DNA of 64,000 nt from Kappaphycus alvarezii (lineage: Eukaryota; Rhodophyta; Florideophyceae; Gigartinales; Solieriaceae): NCBI GenBank assembly GCA_002205965.3, contig NADL03000466.1, forward strand, positions 310,001 to 374,000, in the 5' to 3' direction. The notes below the pieces were generated by a model. The model worked only from the letters and a program-made list of their open reading frames with translations, was not told the DNA's origin and ran no database searches. The position numbers and the translations under genes are program-made. Positions 42,442 through 53,712 of the stretch are shown here, in pieces (within the stretch, counting starts at the first letter, position 1; each line of letters starts with the position of its first letter).

Positions 42442-43539
42442 TTAGGAGGTGCAGCTCCCATTGGGGAGTGGTGCCTCGACGTGCAGCAGCGAACGTAGAA
42501 AGGCGCCGGAAGAAAGTCGCCCGTCGGCCCCAAGGGCACCGAACACATCAATACCAACAGGAAGAAGCCGTATATTGTTCGTGTGGCAGACTAGACCGTA
42601 GTGCGTGTGTTTCGCACGTTCAGCCATTGAGGCAGCTGCGCCGCCAGATAGGGCACACTGCGAAACGCAAGAAGTGACCTGTGGATGGGCCACTGTGACA
42701 TCCAAAGCGATATCCTTCGGGTCGAGGCCATATGCAGCAGGGATATAAAGATCTATGCGAAGGGCGGACGAGGGAGAGGACGAAGGGGGAAGGGGAGGAA
42801 GCAGATGTTCAAGAGAGGCAGAAATTCCGAGCTCCTTACAGTAACGATGGAGAGCGTTACGCAAGACATTGTGGCGACGAGTCTGCCCATCGTTGTACTT
42901 ACAGGTGAGGGCATGTTTGCCCAGGGGATCGAGCAACGGGGCGGTGTCGTTGGAACGGCGAGCACATATTGGACATCGATCATGACCGGAGAAAATCGCG
43001 CGGCCGAGGCGTAGAGATACAGCGACTATCCAAGCTTGCGAGGACAGATACGTTCCGCGGTGAGGGTGCGGTAAAGTTGAGAAAGCTGAACAGGCGGACG
43101 ACTCATGGACGGATAGGAGGCGAGATCTGTCGCGGTCAGAGGATGATCGGAAGATCCGATCAAACGTCGAACTGTGAAACTCAGACGAGATAGCAGACTG
43201 GAGCCGTTCGCCGGGGACCGGCGTTTGACATCGCTGAAACAGGGAAGTGGGCGACAAGAAAGCCGAGAGATCTGGATAAAGGGTAGATAATAAAGAAATC
43301 GCGGCCCGAGGCACTTTCTCTAGGTGTAGGTCTCCCGAGAAGGAGAGCAGATCTGAGAAACGGCGGAAAACATCAATCATCGAAGCCGCATAAGCGGACT
43401 CAGGGATTGAAGAAGCGAGAGTAATGCCGAGACCACCGTAGGAAATAGGAAGGCAGGCTTGCTCCCATTCGGAGTCGGTGCAAGGACCATGAATCTGTGC
43501 GAAAGCCTCCCGCTGCTTCCGGTCGAAGCTGACGGCCAA
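42442..43539 (-). pseudogene. LINE 'D' zinc motif and endonuclease
   Basis: A 365-codon frame. After a helical region it has CPICARRSNDTAPLLDPLGK, giving C-x2-C-x14-H-x3-C, and then GQTRRHNVLR. The endonuclease reads ALRIDLYIP...DIALDVTVAHP (RID-x16-D), followed by GGAAASMAERAKHTHYG and LLPVGIDVFGALG, the conserved lysine-tyrosine and glycine region. The Pro of PD is replaced by Ile. Confidence 0.82.
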
Positions 43540-44175
43540 AGCCGTAGATTGGTGGGGGAGGGAGTCCGCAGCAGATAAATAACCTTACAGGCGCTCGCAC
43601 AGAAACGGTGCAAGTGGTAGGCCATCTGGGCGTCATCGAGGGACTGAAGACAGGAAAAGATGCGATCTACTGCAGCTTGACGGGTGTCGAATGCGGCGCT
43701 GACGAAGGAATCGGAAACAATGGGAGAGCCGAGAACGGTAATGCCATCGGGCGTGGAGAAGGGGCAGGGAAGAGTGAGGGGAGAAGGATTATAGGAAAGG
43801 CCGTACACGTGGGTTTTGGTCATATTCAGTGCGAACCCGATGGCTTGTCCCTGACTCTGGAAGAATTGCAAAGCCTCGAGGGCCTGCGAGCGGGGAACGA
43901 CCAAGTTCCCATCGTCTGCATACCAAGCGTTGAGCGGGGGCCGGAATTGCTCCTGCAACTTGAGAACGAGAGAATGGAGAGCGAGAGCAAAAAGCAGAGC
44001 CCCCAACGGATCCCCCTGTTGAGTGCCATCGGCGCTTAGTATGGAGAATGAACCGAATGAGAGAAAAGAGGTATCCCATAGCAGTAGTGAACCCATCGCG
44101 CGATGCCAGGTGCAAAGTCCAGAACGGCATCAAGAATGCGTTGTCTAGAAATGCTGTTGAAAGCATTGTGGGCAT
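43377..44175 (-). pseudogene. LINE 'D' reverse transcriptase catalytic part
   Basis: A frame at 43377-44096 holds DGTQQGDPLGALLFALALHS (about 44030-43970) and the catalytic WYADDGNLVV (about 43920), then GITVLGSPIVSDSF and YHLHRFCASACKV, typical of this LINE group. The section before it (VDAHNAFNSISRQRILDAV, about 44180-44120) is in another frame, so one indel lies near 44090. Confidence 0.87.
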
Positions 44176-44197
44176 CGACTTGGATCAATACGTGGTC

Positions 44198-45205
44198 CTA
44201 GAACTTGGTGTTTTGCGTCAGGCGACGGACGGCATGAATAATGGCCTCAGCCCCATTTTTAACGCCCACGCCGAGTTGATGAGGCAAGAGATAGGAAGCT
44301 GCAGTCGAGCTGGCCTTGTGAGCGAGGAGGCGGGCAATAGGTCGGCGGAGGAGGAGACCAACAGCTATAGGGCGAATTCCACCGTTTGGCTTGTGGAGGG
44401 CTGTGAGCCGGCCCCCGCAGAAGTAGGCCCAGCACGAGTCCGGTAGTTCGCCGTTGGAACACATGTTAACAAACTTGGTCAGCACATAAAGACAGTCACG
44501 GGCGGGATGCACTCCCCCCGCAGGTCGAAGCAACATACGGAGAAAGACCGGGAAAAGGCCATCAGAGCCAGGGGCGGTGGACGGGTCGAGGCTAAGGATG
44601 GCTCTACGAACGTCCGAAACGGAAAACTTGACGGCAGGGGGAAGACGAGAGTTAGGAAGGGGCTGAACGGGGGACGCGGGCGTGGGCTGAAGAGATTTGA
44701 GTCTGCGGAGATTTTCTTCCGAGGGCACAACAGATGGGGTATCGTGCAGTAAGGCTGCTGTGGCGCGGGAAGGACTGCCACGGTGCAGTAAGCGGCGGCT
44801 GCGCTGGAGCGTAGATGGGGAAGGAGAGGCGTCGGAATGAGTAGCAAGGGGGTGGAAGGCCCTGAAGAGGGAGAGGGCTTCAATGAAGAGGTCATCGAAG
44901 AGACCGGAAGACGCGATACGAATGCGGTCAGCAAGATTGGAGCAGTTTTCAGAGCGGCTCGATCGATGGAAGCGAGGATGATTGCGTCGAAATACGAGTT
45001 TGGGGAGGGCGACAAGTTCGAGAAGGGCACGATGACGATGTGCATCAGACGGAGCAGCGATGATACGGCTCAGGGAGGCAAAATAGAGGTCGTAGGCCGC
45101 TGCTTGAACTGGGCGAGGGATGTACGGAAGAACGGGTATCGAAGCCCTGAAAAGAGCAGGGAAAGTAAGGGCAGTAGGAGGGACAGAAGCAATCCTACTG
45201 GTCAT
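44198..45205 (-). pseudogene. LINE 'D' pre-RT region and RT start
   Basis: A 335-codon frame with no domain in its first half. It then reads FSVSDVRRAILSLDPSTAPG, SDGLFPVFLRMLLRP and GGIRPIAVGLLLRRPIARL, the early RT motifs shared with LINEs B and E, and stops at ALRRLTQNTKF-like sequence by frameshift. The family usually has G-E-x-L-R-R-L; here it is GLLLRRP. Confidence 0.82.
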
Positions 45206-45214
45206 TATCGGTCA

Positions 45215-45658
45215 TTAATTCCGGAGCTGGGACGTATTCGAGGACAGAGAACCGACCGTCAGCCTGCGGGGAACAGGGGAGCTAGGAGCAGAAGAGGTCG
45301 CGGGCCCAGGGCCGCGACGTGCAACCAGGGTAAAACCGTCCGTATCGGTCACTTCTGGACGGGCACGACGGCGCTTAGAGTGGACAGCGGGAACCGAAGG
45401 GGGTGCGAGGGGGGCATGTCCTGGGCAAAGGTGGGATCGGCAGAAAGAGTCTGGTAAGCTGCGGATTCCGTTTCGCGGAGGGATTGGGCAAAAGCAGGAG
45501 CCGAATACCACTGGCAGGACGGAGATTCCAGGCGTTCGATTTCCTGTCGAAGGCCAGGAAGGACGCCGCGGAGCTGGGCAGGAGACAGGTCTGAAGAGAT
45601 GTCCATGATGTCCGAAAAGGACCCCAACCTGGAGAAAAAAGGGCTGACAAATCACCAA
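45215..45658 (-). pseudogene. LINE 'D' N-terminal region
   Basis: Two frames over the same stretch contain MGSFSDIMDISSDLSPAQLR (45627 leftward) and, downstream, RPEVTDTDGFTLVARRGPGP. The DGFTLV.R element is common near the N-terminus of LINE proteins. One frameshift separates the two halves. The start at 45627 is plausible but not proven. Confidence 0.55.
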
Positions 45659-45659
45659 C

Positions 45660-47092
45660 CTATTGGTGTTGAATGGAGGCTTGCAAATTCGGGAAAAGAA
45701 GGTTAGCTTGAAACACCAGTTCTTTCGACAATGCTATCAACCAACTCAACTATCATCAACGCCAGAAACTTTTACGACCTCACTTTGCACCCCGGTACCT
45801 TCTGCTGCCTGCTGTCGACAGTTCTGCACATGACAACACTATTTAACTTTTCATAAAGACAAACTCTCATACTTAAATTATTACTAAAAGCCTTTTGCTC
45901 TGCGTTTTTCTCCGCAGTTGTCCCCTTTCCAACATCCTCTGCCTCATCGATTCTCAACTTGTAATTGTGTGAAGCTTACGTCATTTGGCGTTCTTCCCTG
46001 ACTCATTACGTCTTTCTTGGCGCTCCTGTCGTGGATTTTCACGTTCAGTAGCAGCTCTCTGCTGCTCTTCTTTCTGTTGTTCAATAACGTTTCCCACCGT
46101 GAAACACTTTGCAGGGTCACCACTAGGAAACAGAACTCAAACTTTTTGTACTGCTTACTGTAGTGCTTGCAGTGCTGGTCGAGTTCCTTGCGCCTATTCG
46201 TGAGAAATATTCTATAATAATGGTGTTCATAGTGTTTTTCTCACCAACTAGCGGAGATTGGCGCTGTATTTTAGCTGACTTAGTCGATCCCAAGTTCACT
46301 GTCTCCTTTATCTCATTTTAAGTGTCTTTTTCAACGTAACTTCTCCGAACAGACGGAAGGCGAGAAGATATACCTCCAGTTCTCCCACCCACTGTATGGA
46401 GGTTCTAGCTCCCTGCTTCATGGAATCTTTCTGTGACCTTAATTTGTCTCGCAAGGATTCATCGAGGGGAAATATTATAGTGACCTCAAAGGCGCTTCTA
46501 ATGTCTACTGCAGTCATCGAGGGGAAATATAATAGTGACCTTAAAGGCGCTTCTAATGTCTACTGCAGTCATATATTCGTATGAATTCAAAGTATAGTCA
46601 AAATTGAATTTAACCTAGGTTGTATCTGCGGTGTTTTCGGTAAGGTACTTCACTGTTTTGAGCTCTGCATGTGCGCACTGCGTCAAGACAAGGAACGCCA
46701 TTGTTCCAACCCTTTCTCCTATCCAATGTCATTCTGCTCAGAAAACTCCTAAAACTGCGTAAATCAACAGCAAAATTCCTTCGTACAGCAGTCTTTTGTC
46801 GGTCAACTATCATCTTTTTCCGCCAGTTGAAATAACAGGTGATTTTCCTCTTCTTTCCTTTCCCGAAAGCATTTAATCCATTTTATTTGTTCCGTTAAGT
46901 CCAGGAAGCATTTAATCCGATGTACGGTTGCCTTACTGACGTTGATCATAGTCGAGATTTCCTTTGAAGGTTACCCTATCTCTCTAAAGGGACTGAGTGC
47001 CTTAGATCTGTTCTTTGCCTGTTCGGAGGGGCCTGACTGGCAATTCTTGAACTTCCTCGCCTGCTGGCGCATTGATAGTGTCATCTTGAGAT
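45660..47092. other. Unassigned region with a 55-bp tandem duplication
   Basis: No gene is recognised. Bases 46459-46513 and 46514-46568 are tandem copies (tcatcgaggggaaatat to ctactgcag) with two differences. The minus-strand frame at 46308-46517 (69 codons, DKLRSQKDSMKQGARTSIQW) vaguely resembles a gag piece, but I cannot support that. Confidence 0.4.
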
Positions 47093-47390
47093 TGCAATAT
47101 CCACTCTTGGAGGCTGGCACCCAGACTCGTACGCTGTGTTAACCGATGTCGCGCGGAACGTGGCCGTTCGAGCGAGGGAGACCTATGGGATGAGTAGAGC
47201 GGTGCTTACCCAAAGGCACGCTGCTGCGGCAGTCATGTCCAACGCGGCCTGCCTGCTCGCCGATATTTAGCCTGCCCTGTAAGGAAGGTCGGTCATGTAC
47301 TGTGTTACCCATCAGCGACGACTTATCCCGCATAACGCATTAGCCGCATGGATATAACCGACCACATCTTCCATGCATTAAAATACCCGG
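47093..47390 (+). mobile_element. 5'-truncated LINE 'B' 3' end
   Basis: This follows 40088-40385 almost base for base, from tatccactcttggaggctgg through the end of the ORF and the 3' untranslated region, with small changes such as an extra ggtc near 47290. It shows where the LINE B 3' end lies. The coding part here is too short to have any function. Confidence 0.88.
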
Positions 47391-48971
47391 AAAATTATTT
47401 CCTTCTTTAGATCTTACACATTGATCAGAGAGCTGCAGAGGGTCAAAGTACGGATAGATACGAATTAGTGGACCCATGACTTGTTAAAGCGTAAGATATA
47501 GAACGGTTTCGGTTTTAATGCCCTCGTTCTAAATTTCCCCACCCCCCAAATTAAGCTATTATGGAAAGTACACTTAACTGTAAAATAGACTCACAAATAA
47601 AGTATAGCACTAACCGCAAAAAAATATAGAACCCCCTATATTTTTGCTATATAAACGCAACAAAAAACAAAAGCAAGAATGACTCAGTCCGATTGAACTA
47701 TGGATACAATTCATATGAAAAGGCAGATAATTAACGTGTAACAGATAGTTTTCGAAAAGTAACTTTGCAACGGTTACCTCGGCAAATACGAAATAACTAT
47801 GGGGCACTTGATCATGTTTTTATCTTTTTCAAAAAGGAATACAGCAAAAAGGATCCAGTTCCGTCATGTAGACTATGGCTACAACTTAATGAACTAGATG
47901 TGCCAAGTAGAGTTAAATTAACCACAGTGAGCAGGCGAAATCCATTGCATGGCATGGGAAACATATGCCCCAAAAAAGATCTCCTGCCGCCTCAACAAGA
48001 GTCGAAAAGCCATTTAAACATTTCTCAGGGATTCGGAAGAGTGTAAAAGAGCCCATAATAGAGAAAAGCAGTCTAAAATTTCCCAGAGAAAGACGAGATT
48101 TCTCCTTCACTGGGATTCTTCTTGGTAAAAGTCAGCCGATGCCCTGCGAAAGGACCATGACCTGCGGATGTCGAAGCGCAGGACTCAGTATATCCTTAAC
48201 AACTGTGGAATATTTAAGTACATGAAAGCAGAAAAAGGCTCTCATTTTATCGAAAATTCAAGTGGAAAAAATTCAAGATGCCACGGGAGACTGCAACTTT
48301 GAAAATGGAAGACTGCGGACGGATCTTTTTCTGATGATAAACATTCGATCTGGATTGCTACGACAGATTTAATTCGTATCGGCTTGAACTCAAGAAGGAA
48401 GAAATTGTTTCATCGAGCGGTCCTAAAAAATGATCGCTGATGATATGGACCAGATTTTCAAAGAAAGGCAAAAATTTAGTCGTCATCATTAGAAGGATGA
48501 AAATTTCTGTGTACTTGCTACCACTCATAGGTGGGAAAATACATGTACTTACATTTTCAGCTTGATCATGTGGAGATAAATGCGGCTAATGTTACTGTGA
48601 TTCTGTGGGCGCAGACAAAATCTATTAGTTTTGGACTGACCCGCTAGAAGGTTAGAACTCAATCAAATTAAAAATGTTTCAGACATGTAGGCAAGGGCTC
48701 TTTATGGGGTCATAAAGCAGCACAATATTGCCGTAAGCAGCTATTTGAATGAATGGGACAAACTGAACAGTTTGAATTTGTATAGTCTCGTGTGATGCAT
48801 GCAAAAGGGGAGTTTGAATGTATTCGAGGCTGAAAGTATCAAAACAAATCATTAAACGAATACTTGAAAATTTTCTCTTGTTATCCCTTTTTGCGAAATT
48901 CTTCATGGTTTCCTCATTGATACCGTCGTAAATTAAAAAAATGATAGGTGAAAGTAAGAAGGGGGGATTTC
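47391..48971. other. Unassigned AT-rich sequence
   Basis: Short frames only. The pair at 47765-48046 and 47965-48225 overlaps and is lysine-rich (PLHGMGNICPKKDLLPPQQE), with no domain I can name. An inverted repeat tatagaaccccctatatttt (about 47628) occurs. No RNA gene is seen. Confidence 0.3.
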
Positions 48972-49207
48972 TGTGTTGTCTTGTTTCCACGTCCCTCTCC
49001 ACACTAACGGCCAGCCCTGTTCATATGGTACTTGCGGGTTCAAGTTCCAACAAGCTACACTCTGCGAGGCCGACAATAATTAAAAATAACCAAAATTCTG
49101 TAGAAAATGGTTGAAAAATAATCGAGGAAAGCAACTGAGTACCGTAGAAAACTGAAAAAAAAGCGTCATACAAGTCGCGAAAAAGGTGGGTTTTTGGTTA
49201 CTCTTCA
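48972..49207 (-). repeat. Possible Gypsy III LTR, left copy
   Basis: Similar to 58487-58737 over its whole length (ctgtgttgtcttg, ccagccctgttcat, gtagaaaactga, aaggtgggtt). It reads TGAA to ACACA on the minus strand. It is strongly diverged, which suggests age. Confidence 0.6.
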
Positions 49208-50879
49208 GGAGCCTCCAACACCACCCCGGCCCCAGATGGAAGCCCTGCGCACCATGTAACAATGACCTAGATGATACAGGAATCCACTGAACCCATCCTA
49301 CCTTCACGTCATAGCTCTATACATTCCGCGCTGAACACCTCCAACGCGCCACTTCATCCTTAGAACTGCCCCACTACTACAGCCAAACATACCACATTCC
49401 CCAGCTTGCGGTGCTGTCTACGCTCCGTACGCGCGTTATTTCAGGCCAACTAAAACCCTCTGGACTGCTCCATACATGTCAACACTGGCGGAGGTTCATT
49501 TGGCGTCGGAAATATCCGAAAAATCCTTACATGGGCCACTAGGATGGCGAAAACCAACCAAACCGCGAAGAAGTAGACGGGAGGAAAGGCGCCGCGTCAT
49601 GATTTGATGGCGGAGGCGGGTGTGCAAAACTGTTGGCGAACCTATTCATCGATAAGGCATTCGGTAGGAAACTCATTCCAAGAGTAGAATTTATCTTGCA
49701 AATCACTCGTTGGTGCGAAAAGCGCCCGAATCAACGTTTGTGTTTCCTTTTTAAAATATCGCGAGCTCCATCCTCCCTACCTTTCCCGGGTCTTCTCAGG
49801 ATCCATATCGTACTTTTCCGATATTTCGAAGGGCGCTGTATGTCAGCTGCACTGGCCAACGCGTTATCCCTCATCTTCGGGCCCGGTCTTGCGGGTAGCT
49901 TCTGGAGAACAGATTACGCTCGATATCAGGGTTACTTAGAACAACTTGGTTAATTTCCTTGTTTTCTCTCCTTTGCTGACTTTCAAAAGGATTTATATGA
50001 AGTGTACCCTGATCTTGAGGTCTTTTTCCATAGTAAGTCGGAACGGGGTCAGCCGGAAGAACTAAACGCAGTCTTTGCCGAACAGTGGAATCTTCGGTCG
50101 ACGCTGCGTGGGTGCGCAGCTTGCCTGGTTCTTCTTTCCCCGTAATTAAGGTTGCGTCGGTTACCGGACCACTCGGATAGCAGCATTCAATTTGTCTTGA
50201 CGTCAGAGAAGACCAAAATCCCCATCTATGACTGCGCCGAGAGTTACGCTATGCAAATTCTCCGAAGCATCAATCGGGATTTGTTGCGACGGGAATATCC
50301 CAGACGACTATTTGAAAATAGTCGATGTGCGCCTTCTAGTTCCACTGAGCGGTCAAGAGGTCCCGCCTCTTAATATGACAATTCACTTTAGGAAATAGCA
50401 TGTCACGAAGAGGAAACGTCGCCATCGTCGTTTAAGGGTCACTTTACCTCTCCTTCTATAGATAAGCTTTAAGAGGTAAGTCCTCTCAGTCGTTGACCGT
50501 TTTTGTTGATAGGGAAACTTTTCTTTTGCTTTCGCGCAGCCTTCTACATAGCAGAAGGAGTTTTCTAGAGTTTCGTAAAACATAAACATGAAATCTAATT
50601 GTAGTCAGATGATAAAGAAGTGACATGAAAACAGAAAACAACACATGGGACAAACATAAGATAACTGTTAGTCTTCATCTACAGGACGGCTAAGGAAATA
50701 GTTCTGTAGGTAAAACGGGCGCAGAGAGTTAGATACCAGGCACCTTGTTTGGACAGCTCGTCTGAAATACCTACTCCAATAAGATGATGGTCAGTATAAA
50801 GGGTGAGCTGCTTTCCAAATGCGACACCGTCCAAAAAACGAGACTGTAGAGCAGATCATTTAGCCTTGGAATTTAAGGC
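49208..50879. other. Unassigned part between the repeat and Gypsy III integrase
   Basis: Frames at 49633-49953 (106 codons, plus) and 50152-50373 (73 codons, plus) have no known domain. If Gypsy III is complete, this is its 3' internal region, possibly holding another insertion. Confidence 0.3.
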
Positions 50880-51830
50880 CTTGGCATGCTCAACCAGGAC
50901 CCAGTCTCCAGTACTAAACTTTCGGCGTTGTACTGCCTCACCTGTCCTACCGAGCCGCTGCATCTACATATCGACCCTCTTCGCGCGAAGCGCTAAAAAT
51001 TTCATCATCTACAGCCGGCGATGCTCTTCTGAAGGATTTTTGATCAATGAAAGGAGGTCATAAGGATCCATGCTCGGTACCACTGCGAACATGAGTTCGA
51101 ACAGGGAGGAACTCGTCCCAAATCTTCGGCGACGGGAGGCATAAAAAACTTGGGGAAGGTACTGTTCCCAGTCGGGACCCTGTCTGATTACCGTCTTCTC
51201 CTAGGCGGTCTTGATGGTGGGAACCATCCCTCTGGAGCGGATGTTTGACATCGGGTCATATGCCAGGACAGTGCTCCACTCGACGCCATTCTTCTTCATA
51301 AATTGGCGAGAGTGGCATCGGTAAAATGTTTGGTGTTGTCAAATACATCTGTCTTAGGTGGAGCAAAAGGGAAATAATCTCCTTTTCCACAACTTAGGTC
51401 ACGACTTCTGCCGATGCGGTCTTCGCTGCGGCGACAATCGGCCAGCCCTTCAAATGCTCAACGGCGATAAGGAGGAATTTTATTCCAACCTTAGACCTTG
51501 GGAAAGGGCCAGCGAAGTCTACAGACTAGGTCTCGAAAATATTTGTGAGCGAAATGCTTAACGTAGTTCGATAAGGGATATTTTCCTTGGCCTTTTGACA
51601 TCCTTCGTAACTCTTAGCGTATTTTTTAATGTCCCGATGGAATATAGGCCACCATTTTCGGTCTACAAACGAATTGTTTTGTTGTATCTCTATCCAAGCG
51701 CCCGACTTCTTCGTGGAATGTCTTCAGAATTCCGGGCCTGTCCTTGACTGCGGGTATCGCGCGGAGTACATTCTTCGTACGCCGTAGTAGTTTTCTTTCC
51801 CATACCATGAAATATTTTACGGCGCGTTTT
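50880..51830 (-). pseudogene. Gypsy III integrase, strongly decayed
   Basis: In broken minus-strand frames I read the zinc-binding region around 51808-51626 (GILKTFHEEVGRLDRDTTKQ). Lower down, about 51230-51080, there is IRQGPDWEQYLPQVFYASRR, and near 50900 GDWVLVEHAKALNSKAK. These are in the order of a Gypsy integrase. Many stops occur. Confidence 0.55.
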
Positions 51831-51853
51831 ATCTAGTATCGCTTGGACATATT

Positions 51854-52481
51854 TTATTGTTGAATATTCTGACCTTCGACTTTGCGAGCGACCTCAACCA
51901 AATACGGTTCTATCGCAGCACTCTCGGGGGAACAAACAGAATCCAATGCGGCAACAAGGTCTCCGTCATCGATGTTTGGGGCGCCTCGGAGCCCTTCCTG
52001 CACTACGGGTGAAAGATAGTCGGCAGCCCTATTCCTTGCTCCTGGACGATATTCCACCTCAAACTCGTATTCAGCTAGAAATTCTAACCATCGTGCCAAT
52101 CTTCTGTGGACATCGATCTTCTTAAAAGCGTACCAAACGGCCTGAAGGTCTCCTACGAGTTTGAAGCGCTACGCTGAAAGCAAATACACTCGGAATTTCT
52201 TAAGTGTGAAGATGACCGCAAGAGCTTCCCTCTCACACGCTGAATGGTTCCGCTCGGCGCAGTTTATGATGAGACTTGCACATTTGCACGATATTTTTCT
52301 TTCCGACTTTTCTCTTCTGAGCAAGTACTGCTCCTACAGCAAAAATCGACGCATCCGTCTCTACGATGAAAGGCGCGTCGATATCGGGGAAGACAAACAC
52401 CGGCGGAGATGTGAATTCATCTTTTAGGACCTCGAAGGCCTCTTCACCTCCTCTTTCCAATTTAAATTCTTATTTCCAGAA
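51854..52481 (-). pseudogene. Gypsy III RNase H
   Basis: The frame leftward from 52460 has ERGGEEAFEVLKDEFTSPPV and FIVETDASIFAVGAVLAQKR (about 52360). The frame at 52099-51854 has ARWLEFLAEYEFEVEYRPGA and RNRAADYLSP, the end of Gypsy RNase H. The D of TDAS and the D of AADYLS are present. A stop precedes EFKLERGG, and Copia III begins directly upstream on this strand. Confidence 0.82.
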
Positions 52482-52486
52482 GTTCC

Positions 52487-52949
52487 TGTTTGCTTAATTT
52501 CACTACTTTTCCTTTTTGTGACAGCTGATAACTCGCAAAGAGGCTTACAGTTGTTGCTGTACATTACCGTTCAACCTAGAACTTGACTGTTATGTTTATG
52601 CAAAGTATAGTGCTGTAAGCTTGAGCTGATCTACTTTAGATCAGCTCAGGCAAGTTTAGGGTTAGACGCTCACCGTCGTCTACATGTCTTCTGGAAGCTT
52701 CCTTCGATCAATAGAAAGCATCAGTCGACTCGTCTTGAAGTCTATACAAGCCCCGGTATCTCTCCATCTTCTATCTGAGTAACGTTCCTCACCATCTTCT
52801 TCTCTCTTATCTCTCCTTCTCGGTCCCTCACTATTTCTACCTTTCTCTCTCTCTCCCCTGCTCTCCCGCTCTCTTCCACACTCCTGTCTCGCTCCCTCGC
52901 TCCCTCGCTCCCTCGCTCCCTCGCTCCCTCTCTCTCGTTCTATCCATCA
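52487..52949 (+). repeat. Copia III 5' LTR
   Basis: It begins tgtttgcttaatttc and ends ttctatccatca. The last 130 bp are pyrimidine-rich with five tandem gctccctc units (about 52890-52930), of which the 3' remnant keeps only about two. The primer-binding site ggttatgggcccag directly follows (52950-52963). Confidence 0.82.
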
Positions 52950-53712
52950 GGTTATGGGCCCAGGCCGCTAGCGCTGCACACCGACTTATCCCGTTCGCGC
53001 TCCCTGTTCGACGCAAACCAACTCGAGGCGAGCCTACACTCCGTGTAGGGGGGAAACACAGAAGCTCCAAAAAAAGCACCTAAGGTTTGATCTGACTTCT
53101 TTGTCGTCTCTGCACCATCTATTGACCTTCTGTCTTGTGGCCTGTCTAACGCCCGTCGTCTCTGCACTACCTACCTTGGTTGGTTTTGCGGCCCGTCGTC
53201 GTTCTACATCTCCGCACGACAGAATAAAGTCCATTTTGCGGCCCGACTCCTCGTTGCTACTCGCCTCGTCTCTGTGTCACATACCTCGGTTTGTCTCACA
53301 GCCCGTGTCTAGTTTCAACAGTAAGTCCGAATCTCCTCGAAACCTCTTGCTTCCTTACATCTTTCACGCTTCTTCCCCAGCCTTCTCCTAACCTCGCAAC
53401 GTCCTGCCTCCAATGGTCATCTGCCGCTCCGTGTTCCTTCGGGGAATCAAGATCTCTACAGACGACCCTGTCGTTCGCCGTATCAATTTCACATCCGAAG
53501 ACGACTCATTAGACCCTTTCCAAGCCCCGCCTCGATTCGAGAAGCCGCAGCTTCGCCCGAAGAGCCGTTTCATCGACGACTCCGCTATTTAGTCTGACGG
53601 TTAAGGCGGTGATATAACCTCCACTGCAACCATTGCGGACGTCGTTTCACTCCCTTCTCACTCTCACGAGAAGATTATCTCTCCCAAGAAGAAGGATTTT
53701 CTTCAAAACATC

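Larger units (their letters stand above)
42380..45658 (-). mobile_element. LINE 'D': nearly full-length RLE-type LINE, minus strand
   Basis: Read leftward from about 45660, four overlapping frames give an N-terminal region, the reverse transcriptase, the zinc motif and the restriction-like endonuclease, ending at 42442. Three frameshifts separate the frames. It is clearly a different lineage from A, B and E, with its own zinc spacing. The 3' untranslated part is short and joins the LTR copy near 42330. Confidence 0.88.

Noticed and set aside
47628..47655. Stem-loop near tatagaaccccctata as a regulatory RNA
   Set aside because: Short AT-rich inverted repeats are expected by chance in this stretch; no RNA family features.
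50152..50373. 73-codon ORF as a small gene
   Set aside because: No start context, domain or neighbour supports it; it lies in decayed Gypsy III DNA.
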